This document shows positions 35,685 to 44,457 of a stretch of DNA of 64,000 nucleotides, in pieces. Position 1 is the stretch's first letter; each line of letters begins with the position of its first letter. This stretch comes from CAWJPW01 sp963844845. GTDB lineage: Bacteria; Acidobacteriota; Thermoanaerobaculia; Thermoanaerobaculales; Sulfomarinibacteraceae. Where the stretch lies: positions 496,001 through 560,000 of the forward strand of contig CAWJPW010000011.1 of NCBI GenBank assembly GCA_963844845.1, read 5' to 3'. The position numbers were made by a program, and so were the translations under genes. The notes beneath the pieces were generated by a model. That model ran no database searches and was not told where the DNA came from. It saw only the letters and a list, made by a program, of their open reading frames with translations.

Positions 35685-38069
35685 ATGTCTCCTGTGCAAC
35701 GTGTGTCCATGGCTCTCGCCATTTCCCTCGTCGCGGCCGTGGCGGCGACGGCCGCCGAACCACCCGTCACCCAGGGCGAGCTGCTGTACACGGATCCCTC
35801 GAGCGGCGCCGAGCAGGCGTTCCCCCTGCGTCACACCACCGTCGTCGCAGCCGTCTCCGGCACCGTGGCGGAGGTCGTCATCACCCAGCGCTTCGCCAAC
35901 CCTCTCAACTCCAAGCTGGAGGCGGTCTACGTCTTCCCGTTGCCGGACCGTGCCGCGGTGGACGCCATGTCGATCCGCGTCGGCGAGCGCCTCCTCGCGG
36001 GCGAGATCCACCGCCGCGAGGAGGCCCGGAGGATCTACGAGCAGGCCCGCTATCAGGGTCGCCTCACCGGCCTCCTCGACCAGGAGCGCCCCAACGTGTT
36101 CACCCAGCGGGTGGCCAACATCCTGCCCAACGAGGAGATCGAGGTGGTCATTCACTACGTGGAGGACCTCGCCTACGACCACGGGACGTGGCGCTTCGTC
36201 TTCCCGATGGTGGTGGGGCCGCGCTACATCCCCGGCAACGCCACCGGCGGCACCGGCTCCGGCTGGTCGCCCGACACCGACCAGGTCCCCGACGCGTCGC
36301 GCATCACCCCGCCGGTGCTGCGCCCGGGCGTGCGCTCGGGGCACGACGTCTCGCTCACGGTCCAGCTCGCCCCCGGCTTCCCGGTCGCCAACCTGCAGTC
36401 GCCGTCACACCGGATCATCCGCACAGAGCACGGCCGCCACCGGCTCACGGTGGCCCTGGCAGCGAACGACACGATTCCCAACAAGGACTTCGTGCTCACC
36501 TGGACGACCGCGGGCGCCGCGGTGGAGTCGGCGGCGATCACGCACAAGGACGGCGAGCTGGGCTACCTCACCCTGGTCCTCCAACCCCCCGCCTCACCAC
36601 GTACGGATCAGGTCGTGCCCCGCGAGGTGGTCTTCGTGCTGGACACGTCCGGGTCCATGTCCGGAGAGCCCATCGCCGCGTGTAAGCAGCTGGTGCGCAA
36701 GGCCCTCGCAGGTTTGCGCGCCGACGACACCTTCCGCCTGATCCGCTTCGCCGGCGCCGCCGACCAGCTCGACCCGGCGCCCCTCCCACCGACCCCCGCC
36801 AACCTCGAGCGGGCGCTCTCCTATCTCGACGGCATGCGTGGCGGCGGCGGTACCGAGATGCTCGCCGGCGTGCGCGCCGCCCTCGAGGCGCCCAAGGATC
36901 CCTACCGCCTGCGCATGGTGGTGTTCCTCACCGACGGCTACATCGGCAACGAGGAGGCGATCATCCGCGCGGTGGGCGAGGCGCTCGGCGACGCCCGGGT
37001 GTTCTCCTTCGGGGTGGGCTCGTCGGTCAACCGCTACCTCCTCGATCGCATGGCCGAGGCCGGTCGCGGTGTCGCCGAGTACCTGCGCCCGGGTGAGACG
37101 CCCTCGGCACTCGTCACCCGCTTCTACGACCGCATCAGCGACCCTGTATTCACCCAGCTGGAGCTGGACTGGGGCGGCCTCGACGTGATCGACCAGGAGC
37201 CCGCCCGCCTGCCCGACCTGTTCGCCGCGCAGCCCCTCCTGGTGCACGCCCGCTACCGCGCCGGTGGCCGCGGCACGGTCACCCTGCGCGGCTGGGCCGG
37301 CACCCGCCGCCTCGAGGTGAGCACCCGGGTCCGCCTGCCTGACCGCGAGCCCGCGAACCTCGCCCAGGCCCGGCTGTGGGCCCGGGCCCGCATCGCCCGT
37401 CTGGAGATGGACCACGCCCGCAGCGGCGACGCCGCCGCCCTCGAAGCCGAGGTCACCGCCCTGGCGTTGGAGCACCGGCTCATGACCCGCTATACCGCGT
37501 TCGTGGTGGTGGATCACTCCGAGGTTCGCCAAGGAGGCGAGCTGGTGAGCGTGGATCAGCCCCTGCCCATGCCCGAGGGCGTCTCCTACGAGGGCGTGTT
37601 CGGGCCCACCGGACGTGGCGTCACCGCCAACCGGGCCCTGCCTGTCCCGGCGATGAAGGTCATGGCCCTGGCGCCGCCAGAACGGACGAAGGCAACCACC
37701 GTGGCGATGCCCGGCCCGAGCCCGGCGGAGCCGGTCTCCGGTGTCCTCGACCGTGCGCCGCGTGACGAGGAGCTTCGCCAAGCCGCCGTCCCGGTGACTC
37801 AGACCGGAGGCGATGTAGCAGAGCGTCGTGAGCGGCCTGAGCCTCTGCCTGGCGCGTCGCCGTCCACCGCCCCGAACCCGCCGACCGCTCCGGCACCGGG
37901 CCCGCTCGCCAACGCCGCCGGGGAGGATACGGCGCACGCTGCGGTCCCCTTCGGCTCACGCTCGCACGCGGCGCCCGTGCTCGTCCTCGAGCCCCGCCTT
38001 GTGGTCGCCGCCCTCGCCCTCCTGCTTCTCGCCGGCGGCGCCTGGCTGCTGCGCCGCGCCCTGGCCTGA
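35685..38069 (+). CDS. VIT and vWA domain protein, exported and membrane-anchored
   Basis: A 794-residue protein: signal peptide (about 1-23), VIT domain (about 30-160, with FANPLNSKLEAVYVFPLP and RREEARRIYEQARYQG), then a vWA domain whose MIDAS residues are DTSGS near 319, the Thr in GGGGTEML and the Asp in FLTDGY. A long Pro-rich region follows, and a C-terminal membrane helix (LVVAALALLLLAGGAWLLRR) ends in RRALA. The design resembles inter-alpha-trypsin-inhibitor heavy-chain homologues, metal-dependent adhesion modules; the bacterial role is unclear. ATG 35685 has AAAGGAG. It is probably cotranscribed with the TonB-like gene. A sortase-type sorting signal is not evident. Confidence 0.85.
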   Translation: MSPVQRVSMALAISLVAAVAATAAEPPVTQGELLYTDPSSGAEQAFPLRHTTVVAAVSGTVAEVVITQRFANPLNSKLEAVYVFPLPDRAAVDAMSIRVGERLLAGEIHRREEARRIYEQARYQGRLTGLLDQERPNVFTQRVANILPNEEIEVVIHYVEDLAYDHGTWRFVFPMVVGPRYIPGNATGGTGSGWSPDTDQVPDASRITPPVLRPGVRSGHDVSLTVQLAPGFPVANLQSPSHRIIRTEHGRHRLTVALAANDTIPNKDFVLTWTTAGAAVESAAITHKDGELGYLTLVLQPPASPRTDQVVPREVVFVLDTSGSMSGEPIAACKQLVRKALAGLRADDTFRLIRFAGAADQLDPAPLPPTPANLERALSYLDGMRGGGGTEMLAGVRAALEAPKDPYRLRMVVFLTDGYIGNEEAIIRAVGEALGDARVFSFGVGSSVNRYLLDRMAEAGRGVAEYLRPGETPSALVTRFYDRISDPVFTQLELDWGGLDVIDQEPARLPDLFAAQPLLVHARYRAGGRGTVTLRGWAGTRRLEVSTRVRLPDREPANLAQARLWARARIARLEMDHARSGDAAALEAEVTALALEHRLMTRYTAFVVVDHSEVRQGGELVSVDQPLPMPEGVSYEGVFGPTGRGVTANRALPVPAMKVMALAPPERTKATTVAMPGPSPAEPVSGVLDRAPRDEELRQAAVPVTQTGGDVAERRERPEPLPGASPSTAPNPPTAPAPGPLANAAGEDTAHAAVPFGSRSHAAPVLVLEPRLVVAALALLLLAGGAWLLRRALA

Positions 38070-38093
38070 CCGCGGGACCCGCCTCGCTCCGGC

Positions 38094-38115
38094 CCCCCGG
38101 GGAGCAACCCGGGGG
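38094..38115 (+). terminator. Possible weak terminator after the VIT/vWA gene
   Basis: CCCCCGG ... CCGGGGG, a seven-base stem with an eight-base loop about 25 bases after the stop. No T-run follows, so this is a weak call. Confidence 0.3.
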
Positions 38116-38178
38116 ACCGTTCTGCGTACGCCCTCGAGACGCCTTTGCTACAGTCTCCCGAGACCAACCGGAGGCCCC

Positions 38179-39114
38179 ATGCCGCATCTTCTCGAGGTGA
38201 ATCACCTCACCAAGCGTTACGGCGAGCGCGCCGCGGTGGACGACCTCTCCTTCGTGGTCGGACCCGGCGAAGCGTACGGCCTGCTCGGCCCCAACGGCGC
38301 CGGCAAGACGACTACCATCAAGATCCTCGCCGGCCTCGTGGCGCCCACCTCCGGACGCGTCCGGGTGGCCGGTCACGACCCCATGGTCGAGCCGCTCAAG
38401 GCCAAAGCGCAGCTCGGCTGGGTGAGCCAAGACCTCGCCCTCTACGACGACCTCACCGCAGAGGAGAACCTGCGTCTCGCCGCCACCCTCGGCCGCGTGC
38501 CCCGTATCGAGGTCCGCCGTCGTTGCGCCGAGCTCCTCGAGCTCACCGGCCTCGCCGACCGCGCCCGCGATCGCGCCGGTACCTACTCCGGCGGGATGAA
38601 GCGTCGTCTTCACCTCGCCATGGCCCTGGCCCACCGGCCGCGGGTACTCCTCCTCGATGAGCCCCTGGCAGGGGTCGATCCCCAGGCGCGCGCCCACCTG
38701 GTGGACAGCATCCGCGCTCTGGCGGAGGGCGGCTGCGCCCTTCTGCTCACCACCCACGACATGGACGACGCCGAGCGCCTCTGCCACCGCGTCGGGATCA
38801 TGGATCATGGCAGCCTTCTCGCCGAAGGGACGGTGGACGAGCTGCGGGCCCGCCTCGGCGAGCGCGATCTCCTGCGTCTGGAGGGGCACTTCGACCCCAC
38901 GGCACCGCCGCCGATGCCGCCCGAGGTGGAGGGCGAGCGCCTCTCGGTGAGCGCCGACTCCTTGCTCGTGGCGGTATCCCACGGCGGCACAGCCCTGCCG
39001 CGGGTGCTGGCCGCCGCCGAGGCAGCCGGGGCGCAGGTGGAGCGGGTCACACTGGAGCGACCATCCCTCGAAACCGTCTTCCTCGCCCTCACCGGGCGCG
39101 AGCTGCGCGACTGA
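38179..39114 (+). CDS. ABC-2 exporter ATPase subunit
   Basis: A 311-residue ABC ATPase. Walker A GPNGAGKTTTIK, Q-loop WVSQDLALYDDLT, signature YSGGMKRRLHLAMAL, Walker B RVLLLDEPLAGVD and switch His TTHDMDD are intact. The C-terminal 80 residues form the regulatory extension seen in drug/Nat/CcmA-type exporters. ATG 38179 has GGAGG. Its TGA overlaps the next ATG, so it is coupled to two permeases. The substrate cannot be told from sequence; lipid, drug or antibiotic export is possible. Confidence 0.93.
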   Translation: MPHLLEVNHLTKRYGERAAVDDLSFVVGPGEAYGLLGPNGAGKTTTIKILAGLVAPTSGRVRVAGHDPMVEPLKAKAQLGWVSQDLALYDDLTAEENLRLAATLGRVPRIEVRRRCAELLELTGLADRARDRAGTYSGGMKRRLHLAMALAHRPRVLLLDEPLAGVDPQARAHLVDSIRALAEGGCALLLTTHDMDDAERLCHRVGIMDHGSLLAEGTVDELRARLGERDLLRLEGHFDPTAPPPMPPEVEGERLSVSADSLLVAVSHGGTALPRVLAAAEAAGAQVERVTLERPSLETVFLALTGRELRD

Positions 39115-40358
39115 TGCGCCGTCTCGCCGTTCTCGTGGGGCTCGAGCTCCGCCGCCGCCTGCGCAATCCGGTGGCGCTGCTCACCTGGCTCGCCATTCCA
39201 CTGCTCATGGCCGGGCTCATGACGGCCGCATTCGGGCCCAGCGCCGGCGGTCCGCCACGAGCCCGTCTCCTGGTAGTGGACCACGACGACAGCTTCGCTT
39301 CCCACGCCCTGGCCAGCGCCCTTGCCTCGGAGCAGCTCGGCGAGGTCCTGCAGGCCGAAAGCGTCGCGGAGGCCGACGCCGCCACCATGATGGACCGCGC
39401 CGAGGCCTCCGCGGTACTCGAGATCCCCGCCGGCTTCGGCGCCGACCTTCTCGGCAACCGGCCCGTTCAACTCGTGCTGCGCCGCAACCCGCAGCAGACC
39501 ATCCTGCCCGGGATCGCCGAGGGTGTCATGGAGTTCCTTGCCGATGCCGGGACCCGGCTACGGGGTGTGCTTGTGGCGCTCGGCGGTCGGGACACGCTGC
39601 TCGCAGGCGAACCGTCGGCGAATGACGTGGCCCAGCTGTCACGACGGATCTACGACGTCTTCCAGGACCCGGCCAACCGTGCCCTCATCGACCCCGGGGC
39701 CGGCGTCACCATGGCCGTCAAGCACACCGAGGTGCGGCGCGCCACCCGCTCCGAGGTGGTGGGCTGGTTCGCCCCCGGCCTCCTGGTCATGGCCCTGCTC
39801 TTCCTCGCCCAGGGCCAGACCGCCGAGATACAGATCGACGACGCCTCCGGGCTCCTCGCACGGGCGTTCACCTACCCGTCGCCGCCGATTCTCACCGTCG
39901 TGTCGCAGGCGCTCGCCGCCGCCGCCGCGGTGGCCGTTGAGGGGCTCCTGCTGGCCGCCGCCTTCGCCATCTTGCTGGGCTGGCGACCCCCCGAACCGGC
40001 TCTGCTCGTGGGTACCATCGTCCTCACCTCCGCGGCACTGGTAGGCCTCGCCCTGCTGCTGCGCTCTCTCACCCGCTCCCCGGTGGCCGGCAACGTCGCC
40101 ACCTCCGGTCTCCTGGTGGGCATGGGCTTCGTTACCGGCTGCTTCGTGCCGCTGCCGGTACTGCCAGCGCCCCTGGCCACCGTGGCCGGGTGGCTGCCCC
40201 CGGGTTGGGCGGTCCAGCTCCTGTACAGCCTCGAGGGCGACGTGGTGGCGCTGGGTCCCACCGGTGTCGCCTGGCGGCTGGCGGCACTGGCGATGCTGGC
40301 GGCCGGCTGCCTGATCGTCGCCGCCCGGCGCCTGGCCCGCCCGGCGAGGTCCACATGA
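39114..40358 (+). CDS. ABC-2 type permease, first of two
   Basis: A 414-residue permease: an N-terminal helix, a soluble loop of about 170 residues, then five or six helices in the C-terminal half (GWFAPGLLVMALLFLAQGQT and onward). This is the ABC2_membrane_3 layout. It starts on the overlapping TGATG of the ATPase gene and ends in an ATGA overlap with the next permease, so the two probably form a heterodimer. Confidence 0.88.
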   Translation: MRRLAVLVGLELRRRLRNPVALLTWLAIPLLMAGLMTAAFGPSAGGPPRARLLVVDHDDSFASHALASALASEQLGEVLQAESVAEADAATMMDRAEASAVLEIPAGFGADLLGNRPVQLVLRRNPQQTILPGIAEGVMEFLADAGTRLRGVLVALGGRDTLLAGEPSANDVAQLSRRIYDVFQDPANRALIDPGAGVTMAVKHTEVRRATRSEVVGWFAPGLLVMALLFLAQGQTAEIQIDDASGLLARAFTYPSPPILTVVSQALAAAAAVAVEGLLLAAAFAILLGWRPPEPALLVGTIVLTSAALVGLALLLRSLTRSPVAGNVATSGLLVGMGFVTGCFVPLPVLPAPLATVAGWLPPGWAVQLLYSLEGDVVALGPTGVAWRLAALAMLAAGCLIVAARRLARPARST

Positions 40359-41488
40359 ACCCCCGCTCCCTCCTCGCCCTCGCCGCCGTCGACCTCAAGC
40401 GTCAGCTGCGCCAGCGCGAGACCGTTTTCTGGCTCCTCGTCATGCCGCTGCCGTTCATGCTCTTCTTCGGCGTGGCCCTGCGCGGCTCCGCGCCGGCCAA
40501 GCCGGCGGTCACGGTGGTGGCGCCGGAGCCGGACGCTGCCGCGGACTCCCTGACCGCCGCCCTGCTGGACGCTGACTTTGCCGTCACTGTCACTCCCACC
40601 CACCCGGACGACGGCTCCTCCCTCGCGGTGATCCTACCGCCCGCCGCCGGCCACCTGCTCGCCTCCGGCTCCGCCGGCACGGTCACGGTGCGTGCCCCCG
40701 AAGGCAGCGCGCAGGGCCAGCACCTGGAGATCGAGGTGCAGAAGTGGCTGTGGGGGGCGCGCGGCGCGCTGCTCACCGCCCGCCTCCGCGGCGAGGAGCC
40801 GGGGCTCGCCACGCTGGCCGAGCCGCCGGCGGGCCCGGCCATCTCGGTCGAGTCCTCGGACTGGGGGGTGCACCGCCCCGTTCCCACTGGATTCAAGCAG
40901 TCGATCCCCGGCAACATGGTGATGTTCACGCTCATGACCGTGCTCCTCACCGGAGCGGTGCGCCTGCTCGACGACCGCCAGGCCGGTCGCCTCCGGTGGG
41001 TGCTGTCGCTCCCGGTGTCGCCCGCCACCGTGGTCGCGGCGCAGCTGGCGTCGTTGGCCGTCGCCGGCCTCGTCGAGGTGGTCTACCTGGTGGCGGTGAG
41101 CACGTTGTTGTTCCGCCTCGACCTCGGCGGTCACCTCGGCCCGGTACTCGCCGTGCTCGCCCTCCTGGTGCTGGCGGTGGCCGGCATCGGCGCCCTCTTC
41201 GGGGCCCTCCTGCGCAACCACGCCCAGGCGGTGGCGGTGGGCCTCTTCACAACCCTCGGGCTGGCTGCCGTGGGCGGTTGCTGGTGGCCCCTCGAGGTTG
41301 TGCCGCGCCCCCTCGCCCGCGTCGCCATGGCCCTGCCCTCGGGGCAGGCCATGCACGCCCTGGTGCGCCTCCTGGTGTGGGGCGACCGGCCCTCGCAGCT
41401 GTGGGGAACGGCCCTGTACCTGGCGGTGTTCGCGGCGGTGACAGCCACGGTCGCAGCCTGGGTACTGCGGCGGCGGATCGACAAGTAG
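40355..41488 (+). CDS. ABC-2 type permease, second of two
   Basis: A 377-residue permease with the same layout as the preceding one: helix at about 22-42 (VFWLLVMPLPFMLFFGVAL), a soluble loop, then helices from FKQSIPGNMVMFTLMTVLLT to the C-terminus (WVLRRRIDK). FTLMTVLLTGAVRLLDDRQ followed by GRLRWVLSLPVSP is a typical ABC-2 segment. It completes the exporter with the ATPase at 38179. It is convergent with mazG. Confidence 0.88.
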   Translation: MNPRSLLALAAVDLKRQLRQRETVFWLLVMPLPFMLFFGVALRGSAPAKPAVTVVAPEPDAAADSLTAALLDADFAVTVTPTHPDDGSSLAVILPPAAGHLLASGSAGTVTVRAPEGSAQGQHLEIEVQKWLWGARGALLTARLRGEEPGLATLAEPPAGPAISVESSDWGVHRPVPTGFKQSIPGNMVMFTLMTVLLTGAVRLLDDRQAGRLRWVLSLPVSPATVVAAQLASLAVAGLVEVVYLVAVSTLLFRLDLGGHLGPVLAVLALLVLAVAGIGALFGALLRNHAQAVAVGLFTTLGLAAVGGCWWPLEVVPRPLARVAMALPSGQAMHALVRLLVWGDRPSQLWGTALYLAVFAAVTATVAAWVLRRRIDK

Positions 41489-41598
41489 GTACAACCTGAC
41501 AGGTGAATGGCCTCACCCTCCCCGTCGCCAACCCGCCAAGCATGCGATCGAGCCGCGCGGCACGGACCCTGCCGCTCTGACGCCGCGACCGAAGGAAG

Positions 41599-42384
41599 CT
41601 ACCCCTCGCGCTCCTTGGCGAGGTTCCAGAGGTCGTCGAGCTCTTCGAGGCTCTTGTCAGCGAGCACCGCACCCTCCTCGCGCACCGCCGCCTCCATGGT
41701 CTGGAATCGACGCATGAACTTGCGGTTGGTGGCCTGCAGCGCGGTCTCGGGCTCCACCCCCAGGTGGCGGGCGAGGTTGGCCATCACGAAGAGGACGTCG
41801 CCCAGCTCGGCACGCACCCGCTCGGCACGCACCTCGCCGGCGGCGAGCTCGGCCTCGAGCTCCTCCGCCTCCTCGTAGAGCTTGCCGATCACGTCCAGCG
41901 GCCGCTCCCAGTCGAAACCCAGGGCCGCCGCCTTCTCGGTCATACGGAAGGCCTTGAGCAGACCGGGGAGCGACGCCGGGATTCCGTCCAGGGCCGAGGC
42001 CGCCGGCCGGTGCTTTCGCTCCCCGCGCTTGATCTCCTCCCAGTTGCGCACCACCTCGTCCGCACTGGCCACCTCGCGGTCGCCGAACACGTGCGGGTGG
42101 CGCCGGACCATCTTGTCGGCAATTCCGCGACTCACGTCGTCGATGTCGAACCAGCCGTTCTCGCGGGCGATGCGCGCCATGAAGACGATCTGGAGAAGGA
42201 GGTCTCCGAGCTCCTCCCGCAGCTCCTCCGGTTCGCCGGACTCGGCCGCCTCTACCGTTTCGTACGCCTCCTCCAGGAGGTAGCCGGCGAGAGTGTGGAG
42301 GGTCTGCTCGCGGTCCCAGGGACAGCCGCCGGGGTCACGCAAGCGATCCATTATGGCGACGAGGCGATCGAAAGCGTCCGACAT
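41599..42384 (-). CDS. mazG: Nucleoside triphosphate pyrophosphohydrolase MazG
   Basis: A 261-residue all-alpha NTP pyrophosphohydrolase with two MazG repeats. The first has CPWDREQTLHTLAGYLLEEAYE and EELREELGDLLLQIVF, the second KLYEEAEELEAEL and RAELGDVLFVMANLARHLG. EExxE and ExxD metal sites are kept in both. It hydrolyses non-canonical or excess NTPs to NMP and PPi (house-cleaning). ATG 42384 has no ribosome site; TACAAT ends seven bases upstream, suggesting a leaderless message. It is divergent from the TetR gene. Confidence 0.94.
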   Translation of the reverse strand: MSDAFDRLVAIMDRLRDPGGCPWDREQTLHTLAGYLLEEAYETVEAAESGEPEELREELGDLLLQIVFMARIARENGWFDIDDVSRGIADKMVRRHPHVFGDREVASADEVVRNWEEIKRGERKHRPAASALDGIPASLPGLLKAFRMTEKAAALGFDWERPLDVIGKLYEEAEELEAELAAGEVRAERVRAELGDVLFVMANLARHLGVEPETALQATNRKFMRRFQTMEAAVREEGAVLADKSLEELDDLWNLAKEREG

Positions 42385-42391
42385 GGCTGGG

Positions 42392-42397
42392 ATTGTA
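42392..42397 (-). promoter_or_regulatory. Predicted -10 box of mazG (leaderless)
   Basis: TACAAT on the minus strand, seven bases upstream of the mazG ATG. There is no good -35 and no ribosome site between box and start codon. Confidence 0.45.
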
Positions 42398-42421
42398 GCC
42401 GAGCAGCGGCGAGCTCCGAGT

Positions 42422-42449
42422 TTGCTTTTCGCCGGGAGCGTTGTAATGT
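42422..42449 (+). promoter_or_regulatory. Predicted promoter of the TetR/NUDIX pair
   Basis: TTGCTT, 16 bases, TAATGT. Transcription would start a few bases before the GGAGG ribosome site of the TetR gene, and it overlaps the mazG upstream region. Confidence 0.4.
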
Positions 42450-42465
42450 TCCGGCGGAGGTGGAG

Positions 42466-43116
42466 GTGGACCGACGCGAGCTCAAGGCCGAACGCCGCCG
42501 CCACGAGATCCTCAAGTCGGCGGCGCGCGCCTTCAAGAAGAAGGGCTTCTACGCCACCACAATGGAGGACATCGCGTCGGAGCTGCTCATGACTCAGGGC
42601 AGCCTCTACTACTACTTCAAGAGCAAGGAAGAGATCCTCTTCGCCTGCCATCTCACCAGCATGGAGCACATCCTGAGCGACCTCGCCCGGGTGCGGTCGG
42701 TCTCGGCCCCAGCCGCGGCCAAACTGCGCGCCCTGGTTGAGCTGCACGTGGCGGTCATGGTCGACGATCTCCAGGCATCGGCAATGGCGCTGGAGTTCAC
42801 GGCCCTCTCGGAGCCGTACCTCTCGCAGCTCATCGAGCTCCGCGACCGCTTCGAGGGCGGCGTCCGGGCCATCGTGCGCGAGGGTGTCGAGGCCGGGGAG
42901 TTCGCGGCGTCCGAACCGCGGGTGGTCGCCTTCGCCCTGCTCGGTGCCATCAACTGGATGGCCCGCTGGTTCGACCCCGAGGGGCTTTTCACCGCCGAGC
43001 AGATCGCGGCGCAGTGGGCCGACCTCTTCCTGCGCGGTCTCGGCGTCGACCCCGGCTCGGTCCACCGCATCACCGGGCTCGCAGCGGGGGCTCCACCGTC
43101 CCCCACCACCCAGTGA
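42466..43116 (+). CDS. TetR/AcrR family transcriptional regulator
   Basis: A 216-residue regulator. The N-terminal helix-turn-helix is typical: RRHEILKSAARAFKKKGFYA, TTMEDIASELLMTQGSLYYY, FKSKEEIL. The C-terminal ligand domain has a TetR_C FadR-like look (MALEFTALSEPYLSQLIELR). GTG 42466 has GGAGG five bases upstream; the GTG at 42460 is possible. It overlaps the NUDIX gene by four bases. The target may be its own promoter and the divergent mazG, or a fatty-acid regulon; this is not decided. Confidence 0.88.
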   Translation: MDRRELKAERRRHEILKSAARAFKKKGFYATTMEDIASELLMTQGSLYYYFKSKEEILFACHLTSMEHILSDLARVRSVSAPAAAKLRALVELHVAVMVDDLQASAMALEFTALSEPYLSQLIELRDRFEGGVRAIVREGVEAGEFAASEPRVVAFALLGAINWMARWFDPEGLFTAEQIAAQWADLFLRGLGVDPGSVHRITGLAAGAPPSPTTQ

Positions 43117-43511
43117 ACCCGCTCCGCCTCACCATCGTGGTGGCCGGGGTGATCCACGATCACACCGGTCGCGTCCTCCTGGCGCGGCGTCCGGCCGGGC
43201 GGCACATGGCCGGCCTGTGGGAGTTCCCCGGCGGCAAGGTCGACGACGGCGAGGCGCCCGCTGCGGCCCTGGTGCGCGAGCTGGCGGAGGAGCTCGGGGT
43301 GATGGCGTTGGTCGATGCACCGATCACCTTCGCGCTGCACGAGGAGCCGGACCGGCGCATCCTGCTCCTCTTCTACACCGTCCGCATCACCGCTGGCACC
43401 CCCCGACCAATTGAGGGGCAGGAGCTCGCCTGGGTGGCACCCGCGGCGCTCCCCGACTACCCCACCCCGCCCGCCGATGCCGCGCTGGTGGCCCGGCTCG
43501 CCACACCCTGA
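43113..43511 (+). CDS. NUDIX hydrolase, MutT-like (8-oxo-dGTP type)
   Basis: A 132-residue NUDIX protein. The Nudix box is complete: GGKVDDGEAPAAALVRELAE, then ELGV. ARRPAGRHMAGLWEFPGGK is typical of MutT, which clears 8-oxo-dGTP. The GTG at 43113 overlaps the TetR stop (GTGA). Together with mazG across the divergent promoter it makes a nucleotide-pool-sanitising locus. Confidence 0.88.
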   Translation: MNPLRLTIVVAGVIHDHTGRVLLARRPAGRHMAGLWEFPGGKVDDGEAPAAALVRELAEELGVMALVDAPITFALHEEPDRRILLLFYTVRITAGTPRPIEGQELAWVAPAALPDYPTPPADAALVARLATP

Positions 43512-43637
43512 CCCGCGTGGCAGCTGCCGTCCTGGCGACATACTATAGACTCGAAGGAGGCGAACGCCGACATCGCGCCGGGTGAGAACAGAGGCGGTGG
43601 ACGCCGGCCGGTGGACGGCAGGGCCGGGAGGAACGTC

Positions 43638-44456
43638 GTGGCCACGCACACCCGCGAACCGGCGGTTGCTGGAATGTTCTACCCGGGCGGCGCCCCTACC
43701 CTGGAGCGTACGCTTTGCGAGCTGCTCGCCAGCGAGGAGGGTCATGACCTCCTCGGGTGTGTGGTACCCCACGCCGGCTACGTGTACTCGGGCCCTGTCG
43801 CCGGGCGGGTCTACTCCCACCTCCGCCTACCCCGCCGGCTCGTCCTGCTTGGCCCCAATCACACCGGCATGGGCGAGGCGGTGGCGGCGGCCCCCCACGA
43901 CAGCTGGCGTACGCCCCTCGGGCTCGAGCCCATCGACCACGAGCTCGCCGAGCTGCTGGCAGGCGAGTACCCGGACCTTCGGCGGGACGAGCGAGCCCAC
44001 CGTCACGAGCACTCACTCGAGGTCCAGCTGCCCTTCGTGCAGGTACGTCGCCCCGGAGCATCGGTCCTGCCCCTGTGCCTCAAGCACCTCGGCATGGGCG
44101 CCTGCCTCGCCCTCGGCCGCGCGCTAGCGGAAGCCATTCGCCGCCTTGACGAGCCGGTGGGAATCATCGCGTCCTCCGACATGACCCACTACGAACCCGA
44201 CGACGACGCCCGCGCCCGTGACCGCCAAGCCATTGACGCGGTCCTCGCCCTCGACCCCGCAGCCTTGTACGAGACGGTTCACTGCAACGCCATCACCATG
44301 TGCGGCGTGATCCCAGCCACCGTCATGCTCGAGGCCTGCCGCGAGCTGGGTGCCGCGGCCGCCCACCTGGTTGCCTACGCCACTTCCGGCGACGTCTCCG
44401 GTGATCGCACAGCGGTGGTGGGCTACGCCGGTATCTGCGTCCACAGGGAGGTCTGA
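43638..44456 (+). CDS. amrB: AmmeMemoRadiSam system protein B (MEMO1 family)
   Basis: A 272-residue MEMO family protein. REPAVAGMFYPG, VPHAGYVYSGPVAG, LLGPNHTGMG, EHSLEVQLPFVQ and IASSDMTHYEP are the conserved blocks; the His and Cys residues match the extradiol-dioxygenase-like metal site. Its biochemical role in bacteria is undefined; it usually accompanies a radical-SAM protein and an AMMECR1 protein, neither of which is here. GTG 43638 has GGGAGG six bases upstream. It lies one base before the universal stress gene, so the two are cotranscribed. Confidence 0.87.
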   Translation: MATHTREPAVAGMFYPGGAPTLERTLCELLASEEGHDLLGCVVPHAGYVYSGPVAGRVYSHLRLPRRLVLLGPNHTGMGEAVAAAPHDSWRTPLGLEPIDHELAELLAGEYPDLRRDERAHRHEHSLEVQLPFVQVRRPGASVLPLCLKHLGMGACLALGRALAEAIRRLDEPVGIIASSDMTHYEPDDDARARDRQAIDAVLALDPAALYETVHCNAITMCGVIPATVMLEACRELGAAAAHLVAYATSGDVSGDRTAVVGYAGICVHREV

Positions 44457-44457
44457 C

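Noticed and set aside
43551..43637. Strong AAGGAGG at 43554-43560 suggesting a small gene before the MEMO-family gene
   Set aside because: No ATG, GTG or TTG lies at a suitable distance; the later GGGAGG/GTG at 43638 fits the family N-terminus.
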